Notes: a model not told the origin generated them from the letters alone. A DNA stretch of 58,436 bases from Fimbriimonas ginsengisoli (GCA_016179045.1 JACOSL010000064.1:1-58436), one strand, 5' to 3'. Counted from the stretch's first letter, positions 19,404-28,830 are shown. Translations and numbers: made by a program.

Positions 19404-20003
19404 CTAAGTTGAGGCGACGTACCGATCCCACGGACTGCCGATGGCGAGGGCCCGGGCAAGCAGGGCCATGTAGGCGCGATGCGAGACTTCGAAAGCCCCG
19501 AGCGAGGCGAGGTGCGGGTTCATTATCTGCGCATCCACGGCTAAGAAGCCGAGGCTTCGGCAGCGGGCGACCAGCGCGTGGAGAGCAACCTTGGACGCGT
19601 CGGTTTCGCGATGGAACATCGACTCAGCGCAAAAGCACGCGCCCATCGCGATGCCGTAGACGCCACCAAGGAGCCGGCCCTCACGCCAAGCTTCGGCTGA
19701 GTGTCCCCAACCCTGCACGTGAATTTCCGTGTACACCCGGACGATCTCGTTGGTGATCCAGTTGTCCTCGGGGCGGAGGCACCCGTGCATCACCTGTTCA
19801 AAGGCGGTGTCGAAGCGGACCTCGAAGCGTCCCCTGCGTAGGGTCCTCGCCAAGGATCTGGACACGCGGATTCCTTCGATTGGGAGCAGTGCGCGCTGTC
19901 GGGGGCGATACCAATTGACCTCGCCATCCTCGTCGCCCATCGGAAAGCAGCCCTGAGAGTAGGCGGCCCGGATTAGATTGGGAGTTAGGTCTTCGCCGTT
20001 CAT
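19404..20003 (-). CDS. aat: leucyl/phenylalanyl-tRNA-protein transferase
   Basis: It adds Leu or Phe to proteins with N-terminal Arg or Lys and so targets them to ClpAP (N-degron pathway). The 199-residue product has AAYSQGCFPMGDEDGEVNWY, WITNEIVRVYTEIHVQGWGHSAEAW and LLGGVYGIAMGACFCAESMF, all diagnostic. I chose the ATG at 20003; the frame upstream is Arg/Ser-rich noise. It is divergent from the second DinB gene. Confidence 0.95.
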   Translation of the reverse strand: MNGEDLTPNLIRAAYSQGCFPMGDEDGEVNWYRPRQRALLPIEGIRVSRSLARTLRRGRFEVRFDTAFEQVMHGCLRPEDNWITNEIVRVYTEIHVQGWGHSAEAWREGRLLGGVYGIAMGACFCAESMFHRETDASKVALHALVARCRSLGFLAVDAQIMNPHLASLGAFEVSHRAYMALLARALAIGSPWDRYVAST

Positions 20004-20056
20004 TTGTGTTAGGCTCAAGCGCCTGCCGTTTGCGAGTCTATGCGAAACTGGGAGGC

Positions 20057-20497
20057 ATGAACGCAACGGAATTGGTCCGCTACGGGCTGGATAACGTCGG
20101 CCACCACCTGTCCATGACCTTCGAGGGGATCGACGAGCGGGGGATGGACGCCCGTGTCGCGCCAGTGGGGAAGACTGCGCGAGAGATCGTCGCCCACCTG
20201 TGCGAGTGCTATCGGGCCGCGCTCGACGTATGCCGCACGGGCAAGCACGAATGGGGCAGCTTTCGGATCGAGGAGACCTCATGGCCCAAGCTCATCAGCC
20301 TGTGGACGCAGATGCGGGAGGAAGCGGTGGCTGAGTGCCTGGCGGGGGACGAAGGTCGTCTCAAGGTCGCGGTCGATTACGTCATGCTGCACGACGAGTA
20401 CCACGTCGGCCAGATGTGCCTGATCCGACTCCAAGCCGATCCGAACTGGGATTCGGATTCGATCTACCACTCCCCGGCTCAAGAAGGTCTGAGCTAG
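20057..20497 (+). CDS. DinB-family protein 2
   Basis: The 146-residue four-helix-bundle protein has HHLSMTFEGIDERGMDARV, the metal-binding helix IVAHLCECYRAALD and MLHDEYHVGQMCLIRLQ (HxxxHxxQ). It resembles the product at 18579 only at family level. The ATG has GGGAGGC directly upstream. The gene converges on the GNAT gene, with a 12-bp inverted repeat between them. Confidence 0.78.
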   Translation: MNATELVRYGLDNVGHHLSMTFEGIDERGMDARVAPVGKTAREIVAHLCECYRAALDVCRTGKHEWGSFRIEETSWPKLISLWTQMREEAVAECLAGDEGRLKVAVDYVMLHDEYHVGQMCLIRLQADPNWDSDSIYHSPAQEGLS

Positions 20498-20514
20498 AGG
20501 AGGCGTCCGGCGAT

Positions 20515-20557
20515 GCCTCAGCATTCACCGGATGGTTTGTGCCGCGAATGCTGAGGC
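20515..20557. repeat. perfect 12-bp inverted repeat between convergent genes
   Basis: GCCTCAGCATTC (20515-20526) and GAATGCTGAGGC (20546-20557) flank a 19-nt loop. The position suits a bidirectional terminator, but there is no T-run. It could also be a palindromic repeat element. Confidence 0.6.
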
Positions 20558-20578
20558 GTGACGATCACATCGGGAGAA

Positions 20579-21127
20579 CTAGGGATTGAGCGAGAGCCAA
20601 CGGTCGCGATCAAGGGCGACCAGGATCGAATCCACATAGCGTCCGCGCACCCAATACTTCTTGGGACAGCGTCCGTACTCGACATAGCCCACCTTCTCCA
20701 GCGTTCGGAGCGAGCGCTCGTTATCCTCGAACACCTCGGAAAGCAAGAGGCGAAGGTTTAGAACCTCGAAAGCATAGCGCGCGCGCACCTTCGCCGCGTC
20801 GGAGCCGTAGCCCTTGCCCCACTCGTTGGGATCGCCGATCACCTGCCCGGTTATCGCGGTGCCGTGCCGAAAGTCGATGCGATGGATGCCACAAAACCCG
20901 ATGTGACGCCCGTCGAGGGTCTCCATCGCGAACATTACGTCTTCTTTGGAACCCTTGGAGTGAGCCTCAAAGTATTCGCGTTCCGCCAGCCGGGTGATGG
21001 GAAAGTCGCCCATTAGGAGATGCGCGGATGTGTTCGGGTCGTTCATCCATGTCACCGCGTTGTCCAGATGCCGATCCATATCGATCGGCACGAGCCTGAC
21101 CTTCTCGCCTTCCCAACCTCGAACCAT
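20579..21127 (-). CDS. GNAT-family acetyltransferase
   Basis: The 182-residue product is a RimJ/RimL-like N-acetyltransferase that uses acetyl-CoA. The core reads VRLVPIDMDRHLDNAVTWMND, then GFCGIHRIDFRHGTA, the CoA-binding region GDPNEWGKGYGSDAAKVRARY, and NERSLRTLEKVGYVEYG. The substrate is unknown. I chose the ATG at 21127 because TACAAT lies exactly 6 bases before it, a leaderless layout seen repeatedly in this window. The frame stays open 60 codons further up. Confidence 0.82.
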   Translation of the reverse strand: MVRGWEGEKVRLVPIDMDRHLDNAVTWMNDPNTSAHLLMGDFPITRLAEREYFEAHSKGSKEDVMFAMETLDGRHIGFCGIHRIDFRHGTAITGQVIGDPNEWGKGYGSDAAKVRARYAFEVLNLRLLLSEVFEDNERSLRTLEKVGYVEYGRCPKKYWVRGRYVDSILVALDRDRWLSLNP

Positions 21128-21133
21128 TCGCGG

Positions 21134-21139
21134 ATTGTA
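21134..21139 (-). promoter_or_regulatory. -10 box of the GNAT gene, leaderless
   Basis: On the minus strand TACAAT stands 6 bases before the ATG at 21127. It decides between that start and longer ones upstream. Confidence 0.5.
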
Positions 21140-21519
21140 GCGCACGCGCATGATTAGCCCTTTCGACTGCCAGTGAGATAATCGATGCTTCGAGGGCCCG
21201 GGCAACGTCTTACGGGTCACGGGCCTGGGAATCTCCCGCATGGTTAGTTCGGCGATGCGGCGGAAACGGCGGGCGTAAAGGAGGAGCGGCAGGGAAGCAT
21301 CGGTCATTTAAGTCAGAGATTTTGCTTGATCCCTTGACGAATGCCTCCCTTTGGTTCCACACTATGCGCACGCAAGTTTCCGCGGCAAGCAGCCATCGTG
21401 GTTGATTAAGCGGGAAGCGAGCCAGGGCCTTTGGGCGGAGATCCAGGATGGAGCCGCCGCACAAGGGCAGGGGCCGCAGGTTTCTAGGTCCACTACAATT
21501 AGGTTCGGAGGAGTCATTC

Positions 21520-21921
21520 ATGGAAGAGTTGGAACTCCAGGATAAGCCTGGTCTATTCGGCCGCATCGCCGGCATCTTTTCGCGCGAGGACGACGAGGAC
21601 GTCGACGACACGCGCAAAGGCAAGAATCTCACGTTGCGCACCGCGCATCGATACACCATCACAGTTCGACGGCAGGTGGTTTCGTTCGATGACGCCATGG
21701 CCGCCGCCGACGGGCTCAAGCAGGGCGAGCAGCAGATACTCAACCTCTCGGGCACCGACGCGCAGCTTCGGCAGAAGATCGTCGACTTCATGTGCGGGGT
21801 GAACTTCGCGCAGGAGGGCACGTGGGAGGAGGTGGGCGAGCACGTCTACCTCATCGTTCCCGCATGCGCCTACGTCGAGGTCGCGCCCGCGACCCCGCGC
21901 ATGGGCGCAATTCGGAATTAA
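21520..21921 (+). CDS. sepF: cell division protein SepF
   Basis: SepF anchors FtsZ to the membrane and aligns the Z-ring. The 133-residue product begins with a charged linker (SREDDEDVDDTRKGK). The SepF domain follows: VVSFDDAMAAADGLKQGEQ, then ILNLSGTDAQLRQKIVDFMCG, VNFAQEGTWEEVGEHVYLIVP. The N-terminal amphipathic helix (PGLFGRIAGIF) fits the membrane-targeting segment. The ATG at 21520 follows GGAGGAG. SepF is typical of Terrabacteria. Confidence 0.9.
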   Translation: MEELELQDKPGLFGRIAGIFSREDDEDVDDTRKGKNLTLRTAHRYTITVRRQVVSFDDAMAAADGLKQGEQQILNLSGTDAQLRQKIVDFMCGVNFAQEGTWEEVGEHVYLIVPACAYVEVAPATPRMGAIRN

Positions 21922-21944
21922 TTCCGGCAATCTCCTCAGGCAAC

Positions 21945-21975
21945 AACCCCGTCCGCGTCCCCCCGCGGCGGGGTT
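21945..21975 (+). terminator. rho-independent terminator after sepF
   Basis: The arms AACCCCG (21945-21951) and CGGGGTT (21969-21975) flank a GC-rich loop, and a T follows. It could also serve guaB, which ends at 22085 on the other strand. Confidence 0.65.
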
Positions 21976-22084
21976 TAACGCTGTTTCGGGAAGCTCGCGT
22001 GGCTTTGCGGTTGCTTTGCGTTGCTCTGCAATGGCTTACCGAAGCAGCTCCCGAGGGGCCGCAGCGATTCGCGAGGCGCGCCCG

Positions 22085-23560
22085 CTACTCGTTCTCGGTG
22101 TTGCCGTAAGGGCTGGTGTAGTTGGGCGGCTCTTTGGTGATCCATACGTCGTGCGGATGGCTTTCGCGAAGGCCGGCGCCGGTGATCTTCATGAACTCGG
22201 CTGATTCGCGAAGCTCCTTTAGATTGTTTGCGCCCACATAGCCCATCCCCGACCGTAGCCCGCCCACGAGCTGGTTCATCGTGTCGGAGAGCACGCCCTT
22301 GAATGGCACGCGGCCCTCGACCCCTTCGGGAACGATCACCCCACCATCCTTGATTTGGAAGTACCGGTCGGACGAGCCTTGCTTCATCGCGCCGATCGAG
22401 CCCATGCCGCGATACACCTTGTAGGCGCGGTTGCGATAGATTTCGATCTCACCGGGGCTCTCTTCGCACCCGGCGAACATATTGCCCATCATGACGCTGC
22501 TCGCGCCTGCGGCGAGGCATTTCACGATGTCGCCCGATGACCGAATCCCGCCATCGGCGATGGTTGGGATGCCCAGGCGGTTGGCCTCCTCACAGCAGTC
22601 GGCGACCGCCGTGAATTGGGGCACGCCCACACCCGCGACCACGCGAGTGGTACAGATCGAGCCCGCGCCGATTCCCACTCGCAAGCCGTCAACCCCGAGG
22701 GCCACTAGATCGGCTACCGCCTTGGCGGTCGCCACGTTGCCCGCGATCACTTTGAGATCGGGCAGCTTCTTCTTCAGCAGCTTGACGCACTCCATGACGC
22801 CCTTGCTGTGGCCGTGGGCGGCATCGATGACCACGAAATCCACCCCCGCGTCGGCGAGCGCCTTCGCCCGCTCATAAGGCTCGCGCAGGGCACCGATCGC
22901 GGCGCCAACGACCAGGCGTCCCTTCGCATCTTTGGTCGATGACGGATGCCGCTTGACCTTGAGGATGTCTTTGATCGTGATGAGCCCTTGGAGGCGGCCG
23001 GCCTCGTCCACGATGGGCAGCTTTTCGATGCGGTGCTCGGCGAGGATCGCCTCGGCTTGTTCGAGCGTCGTGCCCACTTTGCCCTTCACGAGGTCTTCGC
23101 TCGTCATCCGGCAGCTGATGGGCTTGGTGAAATCGGTCTCGAAGCGAATGTCGCGGTTGGTGAGGATGCCCACTAGGCGCCCGGCCGCGTCCACGATGGG
23201 TACGCCCGAGATGTGGAAGCGATCCATGAGATCGACCGCTTCTTGAATCGTCTTATGGGGCTCCAGTTTGATTGGGTTGGTGATGACCCCGTGCTCGGAG
23301 CGCTTGACGCGATCGACCTGCTCGGCCTGCAGTTCGATCGGCATGTTGCGGTGCAGCACACCAACCCCGCCTTCGCGCGCAACGGCGATTGCGAGCCGGG
23401 CGTCGGTGACGGTGTCCATAGGGGCGGACACGATTGGGGCCTTGAGCGTGATCCCGGGCAGAAACGTTGTGGAGGTATCGACCTCGCTGGGGAGGACGGC
23501 GGTTCGTTGGGGGATGAGGATTACATCGTCGAAGCTGAGACCTTCGCGAAAAGCTGGCAT
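22085..23560 (-). CDS. guaB: IMP dehydrogenase
   Basis: It oxidises IMP to XMP with NAD+, the committed step to GMP. The 491-residue length is normal. LSFDDVILIPQRTAVLPSEVD opens the barrel, and two CBS domains occupy about residues 95-205 (PIVDAAGRLVGILTNRDI; LPIVDEAGRLQGLITIKDI). The active-site loop is GAGSICTTRVVAGVGVPQ. The flap and tail end in FMKITGAGLRESHPHDVWI. I chose the ATG at 23560 with GGAG upstream. It is divergent from the groES locus. Confidence 0.97.
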   Translation of the reverse strand: MPAFREGLSFDDVILIPQRTAVLPSEVDTSTTFLPGITLKAPIVSAPMDTVTDARLAIAVAREGGVGVLHRNMPIELQAEQVDRVKRSEHGVITNPIKLEPHKTIQEAVDLMDRFHISGVPIVDAAGRLVGILTNRDIRFETDFTKPISCRMTSEDLVKGKVGTTLEQAEAILAEHRIEKLPIVDEAGRLQGLITIKDILKVKRHPSSTKDAKGRLVVGAAIGALREPYERAKALADAGVDFVVIDAAHGHSKGVMECVKLLKKKLPDLKVIAGNVATAKAVADLVALGVDGLRVGIGAGSICTTRVVAGVGVPQFTAVADCCEEANRLGIPTIADGGIRSSGDIVKCLAAGASSVMMGNMFAGCEESPGEIEIYRNRAYKVYRGMGSIGAMKQGSSDRYFQIKDGGVIVPEGVEGRVPFKGVLSDTMNQLVGGLRSGMGYVGANNLKELRESAEFMKITGAGLRESHPHDVWITKEPPNYTSPYGNTENE

Positions 23561-23898
23561 TGGGGCTCCTGTGCTTTTCACGACATTATGGCACCGGCGA
23601 AGCGGGTCGTGCGGGCGGGGCAGTTGGTTTGCCGCGGCCCTTAGCCGCTCGTAGGTCTCTTCACCCACCCCAACCCATCCCTCAAGGGAGGGGAAGTATC
23701 TCGTTTGGTTCGCTCGCCCCGTCCCGGGTCTCGCTCACCGCTTTCAGTTCGGGACGCCATCCCTTGGCGTCCCGACTTCACCGAAGCGGAGTGCCATGGG
23801 TGTACGTGTCAAGCTTCGAATGCAAAGTGTGGCGTCTCTTAGAGGGGTGCTTAACCGGTCACCTGGCACTCGCCGCCCCGGTTTGCCATGAATTTGAC
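23561..23898. other. intergenic region with hairpins, no gene seen
   Basis: This gap between guaB and the groESL promoter holds no convincing ORF. It contains a C-rich segment with a short CCCT/AGGG hairpin (about 23680-23695) and a perfect 10-bp hairpin listed separately. A small CTTC-ACC-GAAG hairpin follows at 23776-23786. Confidence 0.5.
23750..23774. repeat. perfect 10-bp stem hairpin
   Basis: CGGGACGCCA (23750-23759) pairs with TGGCGTCCCG (23765-23774) around TCCCT. It is upstream of both divergent genes, so it is not an obvious terminator. It may be a repeat element or RNA structure. Confidence 0.6.
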
Positions 23899-23928
23899 TT
23901 GACAGCCCGCCCGGAAGGGGAGTAGAAT
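23899..23928 (+). promoter_or_regulatory. sigma70 promoter of groES-groEL
   Basis: TTGACA (23899-23904), 18-bp spacer, TAGAAT (23923-23928). It is the best consensus promoter in the window. The CIRCE-like operator begins at the next base. Confidence 0.8.
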
Positions 23929-23955
23929 TTAGCAGTCGTCTAGCAGGACTGCTAA
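23929..23955. promoter_or_regulatory. CIRCE-like operator (HrcA site variant)
   Basis: The element is TTAGCAGTC, 9 bases, GACTGCTAA: a perfect 9-bp inverted repeat in classical CIRCE geometry. The canonical arms are TTAGCACTC and GAGTGCTAA; here one base per arm is swapped in a symmetric way. It overlaps the predicted transcription start, as HrcA operators do. Confidence 0.8.
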
Positions 23956-23989
23956 CGGCGAGATTCTAGCAACCGGAGGAATTGCCCCT

Positions 23990-24280
23990 ATGCCATCCCT
24001 AAAACCGCTCGGCGACAAGGTGGTCGTCCAACTCACCGAGAAGGAAGACAAGACCGCGAGCGGGATTTACCTTCCCGACTCGGCCCAGAAAAAGCCCCAG
24101 GAGGGCAAAGTGATCGCGGTCGGAACGGGTCGCGTGCTCGACAGCGGTGAGCGCAACAAGCCTTCCGTCAAGGCGGGCGACCGCGTGCTGTTCAGCAAGT
24201 ACGGCGGCAACGAAGTGACGATCGAAGGCCAGGAGTACACGATCCTGGACGAGGACCAGATTTACGCGATTCTCAACTGA
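23990..24280 (+). CDS. groES: co-chaperonin GroES
   Basis: GroES caps the GroEL ring during protein folding. The 96-residue product is full length: [20 protein letters not shown], then [20 protein letters not shown] (mobile loop and roof hairpin), [21 protein letters not shown] and [13 protein letters not shown]. The ATG follows GGAGGAATTGCCCCT. It is the first gene after the CIRCE-like site. groEL follows only after a 525-bp stretch that carries an inserted gene. Confidence 0.97.
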   Translation: MPSLKPLGDKVVVQLTEKEDKTASGIYLPDSAQKKPQEGKVIAVGTGRVLDSGERNKPSVKAGDRVLFSKYGGNEVTIEGQEYTILDEDQIYAILN

Positions 24281-24282
24281 GG

Positions 24283-24337
24283 GAGTCGGACCATGGTCGA
24301 ACGATGGTCTGACGATTGTCTAACAATGGCTTGGAAT
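24283..24337. repeat. left array of five degenerate 11-bp repeats
   Basis: Five units of 11 bp run without gaps from just after the groES stop to just before the inserted gene. The consensus is close to NNGTCNRACNA (for example TGGTCGAACGA at 24294). It is the inverted counterpart of the array at 24725-24768: GTCGAACGATGG (24296-24307) is the exact reverse complement of 24722-24733. Confidence 0.75.
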
Positions 24338-24341
24338 CGGA

Positions 24342-24713
24342 ATGGGCAGCTACCGGGACTTGGAGGTGTGGAAGATCGGGCGCGAGCTCGTGAAAGCAGG
24401 CTATTTGTTCTCGGAAAAGTTGCCCGAGTCGGAGCGCTTCGGCCTAAAATCGCAGATTCAACGGGCTGCGGTCTCGGTGCCGGCGAACATCGCCGAGGGA
24501 GCCGGGCGCAACAGCGACCCGAGCTTTGCCCAGTTCGCAAGGGTCGCTCTCGGCTCTCTGAACGAGCTGGACACCTTGATTTGCCCGGCGCTCGACGTTG
24601 GACTAGCGTCGGAGGCCGACGCCAGACCATTGGTGGCTCTCATCCGAGACCTGAGCGTGAGGCTGCGCAATTTGATTACACGCCTGTGCAGAGCGGACAA
24701 GCCGGCGCAGTGA
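24342..24713 (+). CDS. four-helix-bundle protein (23S rRNA IVP/S23 family) between groES and groEL
   Basis: The 123-residue product is a typical four-helix-bundle protein of the 23S rRNA intervening-sequence family: YRDLEVWKIGRELVKAGYLF, then LKSQIQRAAVSVPANIAEGAGR, a third helix FAQFARVALGSLNELDTL and a basic last helix. Relatives are encoded inside 23S rRNA intervening sequences, occur as Avd in diversity-generating retroelements, or stand alone with unknown function. Here the gene splits a heat-shock operon. It is framed on both sides by opposed arrays of 11-bp repeats, which suggests it arrived as a unit. It would be co-transcribed with the chaperonins. Confidence 0.88.
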   Translation: MGSYRDLEVWKIGRELVKAGYLFSEKLPESERFGLKSQIQRAAVSVPANIAEGAGRNSDPSFAQFARVALGSLNELDTLICPALDVGLASEADARPLVALIRDLSVRLRNLITRLCRADKPAQ

Positions 24714-24724
24714 GCCTCCGGCCA

Positions 24725-24768
24725 TCGTTCGACAACAGTTCGACAATTGTTCGACCACCGTTCGACCT
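24725..24768. repeat. right array of four degenerate 11-bp repeats
   Basis: Four contiguous 11-bp units match NNGTTCGACNA (for example TCGTTCGACAA at 24725). They start 11 bp after the stop of the four-helix-bundle gene and end 37 bp before groEL. They are inverted relative to the left array. Confidence 0.8.
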
Positions 24769-24790
24769 CAACCACCCCAAATCCAACTAA

Positions 24791-26434
<1,644 letters not shown>

Positions 26435-26460
26435 GGGCGGAAGCTCTGCGGAGTCAGCAG

Positions 26461-26487
26461 GGGCCTTGGCGCTTAGCGCCGAGGCCC
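26461..26487. terminator. terminator-like hairpin after groEL
   Basis: A 12-bp stem (one G-U) with a TTA loop: GGGCCTTGGCGC (26461-26472) and GCGCCGAGGCCC (26476-26487). It lies between convergent groEL and the zinc-ribbon gene. A near copy with the same CGCCGAGGCCCTTG tail lies at 27092-27114. Confidence 0.65.
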
Positions 26488-26518
26488 TTGTGCCTTGCCA
26501 AAGTTGCTACAGTGGTGA

Positions 26519-27043
26519 TCATTCTCCGACTGCCAGCACGAAGTAGACGCTGGCGGTAAATACGGCTGACATGATGAGTCCGACGCTGCCGTAGAGCACG
26601 CTGTTCGGAGCGTCCTCCGATCCGAGCATCATTAGGCCGAAGAGACCGTACGGGATAGCCTGCATGACTGCCAAGCACTTCATGAGGAATTGCGCCCAGA
26701 CCTCTTGCCACAGCGTCCCAATGCCAACGACAAGATGCGAGCCGCCCATGAGGCCTATGAGGATTGGGCCACCCTTCCAGGTGAAGGGGCCGGGTAGCAC
26801 GCCCAAGCCGATCAGCATCTGATAGGTCCCGAATACGCTGACGGCGCAGGCCAGCGCCACATAGACCCGCTCTTTCCAAGTCACGAATGAGCGCTTGGAC
26901 GAGTCCATGATCAGCACGCCGCCCCCGCTCTTGGGCTTGCTGCCGGCTAAGGTGGCTCCGCAGAACTGACATTGAGCCAAGCCTGAAGGGACTTGTTGCC
27001 CGCAAGCTGGACATTGCTCAATCCCAGACGCTTCGCTCGCCAT
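26519..27043 (-). CDS. zinc-ribbon membrane protein, paralogue A
   Basis: The 174-residue product starts with a zinc ribbon (CPACGQQVPSGLAQCQFCG). A short linker ending in GGGVLIMDS and four predicted membrane helices follow. It is clearly homologous to the product at 50442-50975, with the same ribbon, the linker GGVVILDS and the same helix pattern (YQMLIGLGVL / YEMLIGVGVL). The function is unknown; the ribbon should face the cytosol. I chose the ATG at 27043, not 27058, because GATAAT-N6-ATGGC precedes it exactly as in the paralogue. Confidence 0.75.
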   Translation of the reverse strand: MASEASGIEQCPACGQQVPSGLAQCQFCGATLAGSKPKSGGGVLIMDSSKRSFVTWKERVYVALACAVSVFGTYQMLIGLGVLPGPFTWKGGPILIGLMGGSHLVVGIGTLWQEVWAQFLMKCLAVMQAIPYGLFGLMMLGSEDAPNSVLYGSVGLIMSAVFTASVYFVLAVGE

Positions 27044-27049
27044 CAAGTC

Positions 27050-27055
27050 ATTATC
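27050..27055 (-). promoter_or_regulatory. -10 box of zinc-ribbon paralogue A, leaderless
   Basis: GATAAT on the minus strand, 6 bases before the ATG at 27043. The same GATAAT-N6-ATGGC module precedes paralogue B. Confidence 0.55.
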
Positions 27056-27091
27056 CATTTAGGTGCGGCATGCGCCGGGCGGCGTTTTGGA

Positions 27092-27114
27092 GCCTCGGCG
27101 CATCGCGCCGAGGC
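27092..27114. terminator. hairpin repeat downstream of the rhomboid gene
   Basis: GCCTCGGCGC (27092-27101) pairs with GCGCCGAGGC (27105-27114) around a 3-nt loop. The outer arms GCCTCGG/CCGAGGC are those of the 35-bp repeats at 584 and 755. It may be both a terminator and a repeat copy. Confidence 0.6.
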
Positions 27115-27131
27115 CCTTGCCTTTGCCAGCC

Positions 27132-28319
27132 TCACGGCCTGCGTGAGCCGGGAGCCTTCAGCAGCGCGAGTCGCGCGCGGCTCGTGTTGGCAAAGGGCCC
27201 CATCGGGTACTGCCGCACGATGTGCTCGTAGCCGGGAATAGCGCGCATGGCATCGCGGAGTGTGTAGTCATAGATGCGCGCGGTACGGAATGTGGCGGCT
27301 TCCTGGTCACGGTCCGAAGCCGCTGGGTCGTTCAGAATGGCTTGGTACAAGCGCAAGACGGTCGCGGAGTCGCCTGCGTGCTCCAAGCGTGATGCGATCT
27401 CAAAGAGGTGGTGAATCGAGAGCTCGCCTGGTGTCTTGGCGATCGCGGAGGCGACAAAGCCGACGGTCTGGATAGGCTCTCGCTGGATCATTTCGGGCAA
27501 CAGCCTGACGAACGCACCACAACATTCGGGGGAAACGCCCCGGCTTTCGACAAGGCTCGTGTATATCCAGTTGAGCACGAGGGTCGTGTCGTCAGGGTTG
27601 GATGCAGCCATGGCGGAGAGATCCGCGGGCGTCAGCATCCGAAGGTCTTTCGTGTCGCTGAATTCGGCCTTGGCTTCGCTTGCCGCCTCGCTGTCGCGCC
27701 TGGGACGAAATGCCGCCGTAAGGACCAACCCGCCGCTCACTCCGCCGAGGTGGGCAAAGTGTCCAATTCCGTCGCCCTTAAGGACGAGGGCGCCGAGCAG
27801 GTCGAAGCCGACGTACCACAGTGCCACGCCCCACATCGGCCAATCCGACGTTCCAAAGCGGTAGTACCAGGCCCATGCGCAGGTGATCTGTGCGAAAGGA
27901 AAGAGGAATAGGGCCGCACCCATCAGGCCCATGATCGCACCCGACGCTCCGAGCGAGGGAATCGTCGGGTTAGCGGCACCCAAGGTGAGTTGTTGCAGGC
28001 CCGAGCCCGCGAAGCCTGCGCCGAAGTACACCGTCAGAGCCTTGGCACTTCGCAGACGGCCTTCGACTGCGAAGCCGAATAGGTAGAGGAACCACATGTT
28101 CCCTAGCAGGTGGAACAGGTCGGCATGGAGGAACAGGGCGGAGACGTTATGGATGAGGTCGAACCGGTCGCCGCGGATCGCCCAGCGTTCGAGTTCGTCG
28201 GGTCGGATCTCAAAGCCATTCGAGGTGAGGGCGTAGACGAGGACGTTGATGCCGATCAGCAGGCACGTTGCGATCGGAAGGCTCTCGGGCGGGTTCTTGC
28301 TGCGGACGGGGAGAAGCAT
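27132..28319 (-). CDS. rhomboid-family intramembrane serine protease
   Basis: The 395-residue product has a six-helix rhomboid core in residues ~15-205. Hallmarks are HADLFHLLGNMWFLYLFG (His/Asn of the oxyanion site), the catalytic Ser in SLGASGAIMGLMGAA, and the catalytic His in GIGHFAHLGGVSGG. A soluble C-terminal domain of ~185 residues follows, helical and TPR-like (SIHHLFEIASRLEHAGDSATVLRLYQAIL). The tail may choose substrates or partners. The protease would cut within membrane helices. The gene is monocistronic, with a hairpin after it. Confidence 0.92.
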   Translation of the reverse strand: MLLPVRSKNPPESLPIATCLLIGINVLVYALTSNGFEIRPDELERWAIRGDRFDLIHNVSALFLHADLFHLLGNMWFLYLFGFAVEGRLRSAKALTVYFGAGFAGSGLQQLTLGAANPTIPSLGASGAIMGLMGAALFLFPFAQITCAWAWYYRFGTSDWPMWGVALWYVGFDLLGALVLKGDGIGHFAHLGGVSGGLVLTAAFRPRRDSEAASEAKAEFSDTKDLRMLTPADLSAMAASNPDDTTLVLNWIYTSLVESRGVSPECCGAFVRLLPEMIQREPIQTVGFVASAIAKTPGELSIHHLFEIASRLEHAGDSATVLRLYQAILNDPAASDRDQEAATFRTARIYDYTLRDAMRAIPGYEHIVRQYPMGPFANTSRARLALLKAPGSRRP

Positions 28320-28399
28320 GGGCAGGCGTGGCGGATTCCCGCTGGGTTGCTTTTCGCCAATCTACCTCGCATGAGGCTTTTGCGCAAGCATCGCGTAGC

Positions 28400-28807
28400 C
28401 TAGCCCACCACCGCGTCCGCCTCGATCTCCACGAGCGCCTCGGGCGTGATCAGGCGGCTCACCTCCACCATCGTGGTCGCGGGGCGGAACTGGCCGACCA
28501 CCTCGGCGTGGGCGCGGCCGACTTCCTCCCAGCGCGAGATGTCAGTCACGTACATACGCGTTCGCACCACGTCGTGCAGGTTTGATCCCAGGCTCCGCAA
28601 GGCATGCTCGATATTGCGAAAGCACTGAATGGCCTGGCCGTACGGGTCGCCCAGCGCGACGATGTCGCCCTGCTCGTCGAAAGCCACCGTGCCCGTCACG
28701 AAGATCTGGTTGCCCACGCGCACCGCGCGCGAGTAGCCCACGATCGGCTCCCACTTTGAGCCGGAGCCGACTCGACGGCGCTCCAACCGCTCGTTTGAAT
28801 TCTCCAT
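28400..28807 (-). CDS. RidA-family (YjgF/YER057c) deaminase-like protein
   Basis: RidA proteins hydrolyse reactive enamine/imine intermediates from amino-acid metabolism. The 135-residue product has YSRAVRVGNQIFVTGTVAFDEQG, a helix with NIEHALRSLGSNLHDVVRTRMYVTDI (Arg of the active site), and PATTMVEVSRLITPEALVEIEADAV, which carries the Glu. The ATG is 6 bases after TACACC, so it is leaderless. Identity as a family member is firm; the exact RidA subgroup is not. Confidence 0.9.
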   Translation of the reverse strand: MENSNERLERRRVGSGSKWEPIVGYSRAVRVGNQIFVTGTVAFDEQGDIVALGDPYGQAIQCFRNIEHALRSLGSNLHDVVRTRMYVTDISRWEEVGRAHAEVVGQFRPATTMVEVSRLITPEALVEIEADAVVG

Positions 28808-28813
28808 GGGAGG

Positions 28814-28819
28814 GGTGTA
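28814..28819 (-). promoter_or_regulatory. -10 box of the RidA gene, leaderless
   Basis: TACACC on the minus strand, 6 bases before the ATG at 28807. Confidence 0.45.
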
Positions 28820-28830
28820 CCCGAGGGGGA

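Noticed and set aside
24258-24790. Treating the repeats around the four-helix-bundle gene as a CRISPR array
   Set aside because: Units are 11 bp, contiguous and degenerate, with no spacers, and the two arrays are inverted.
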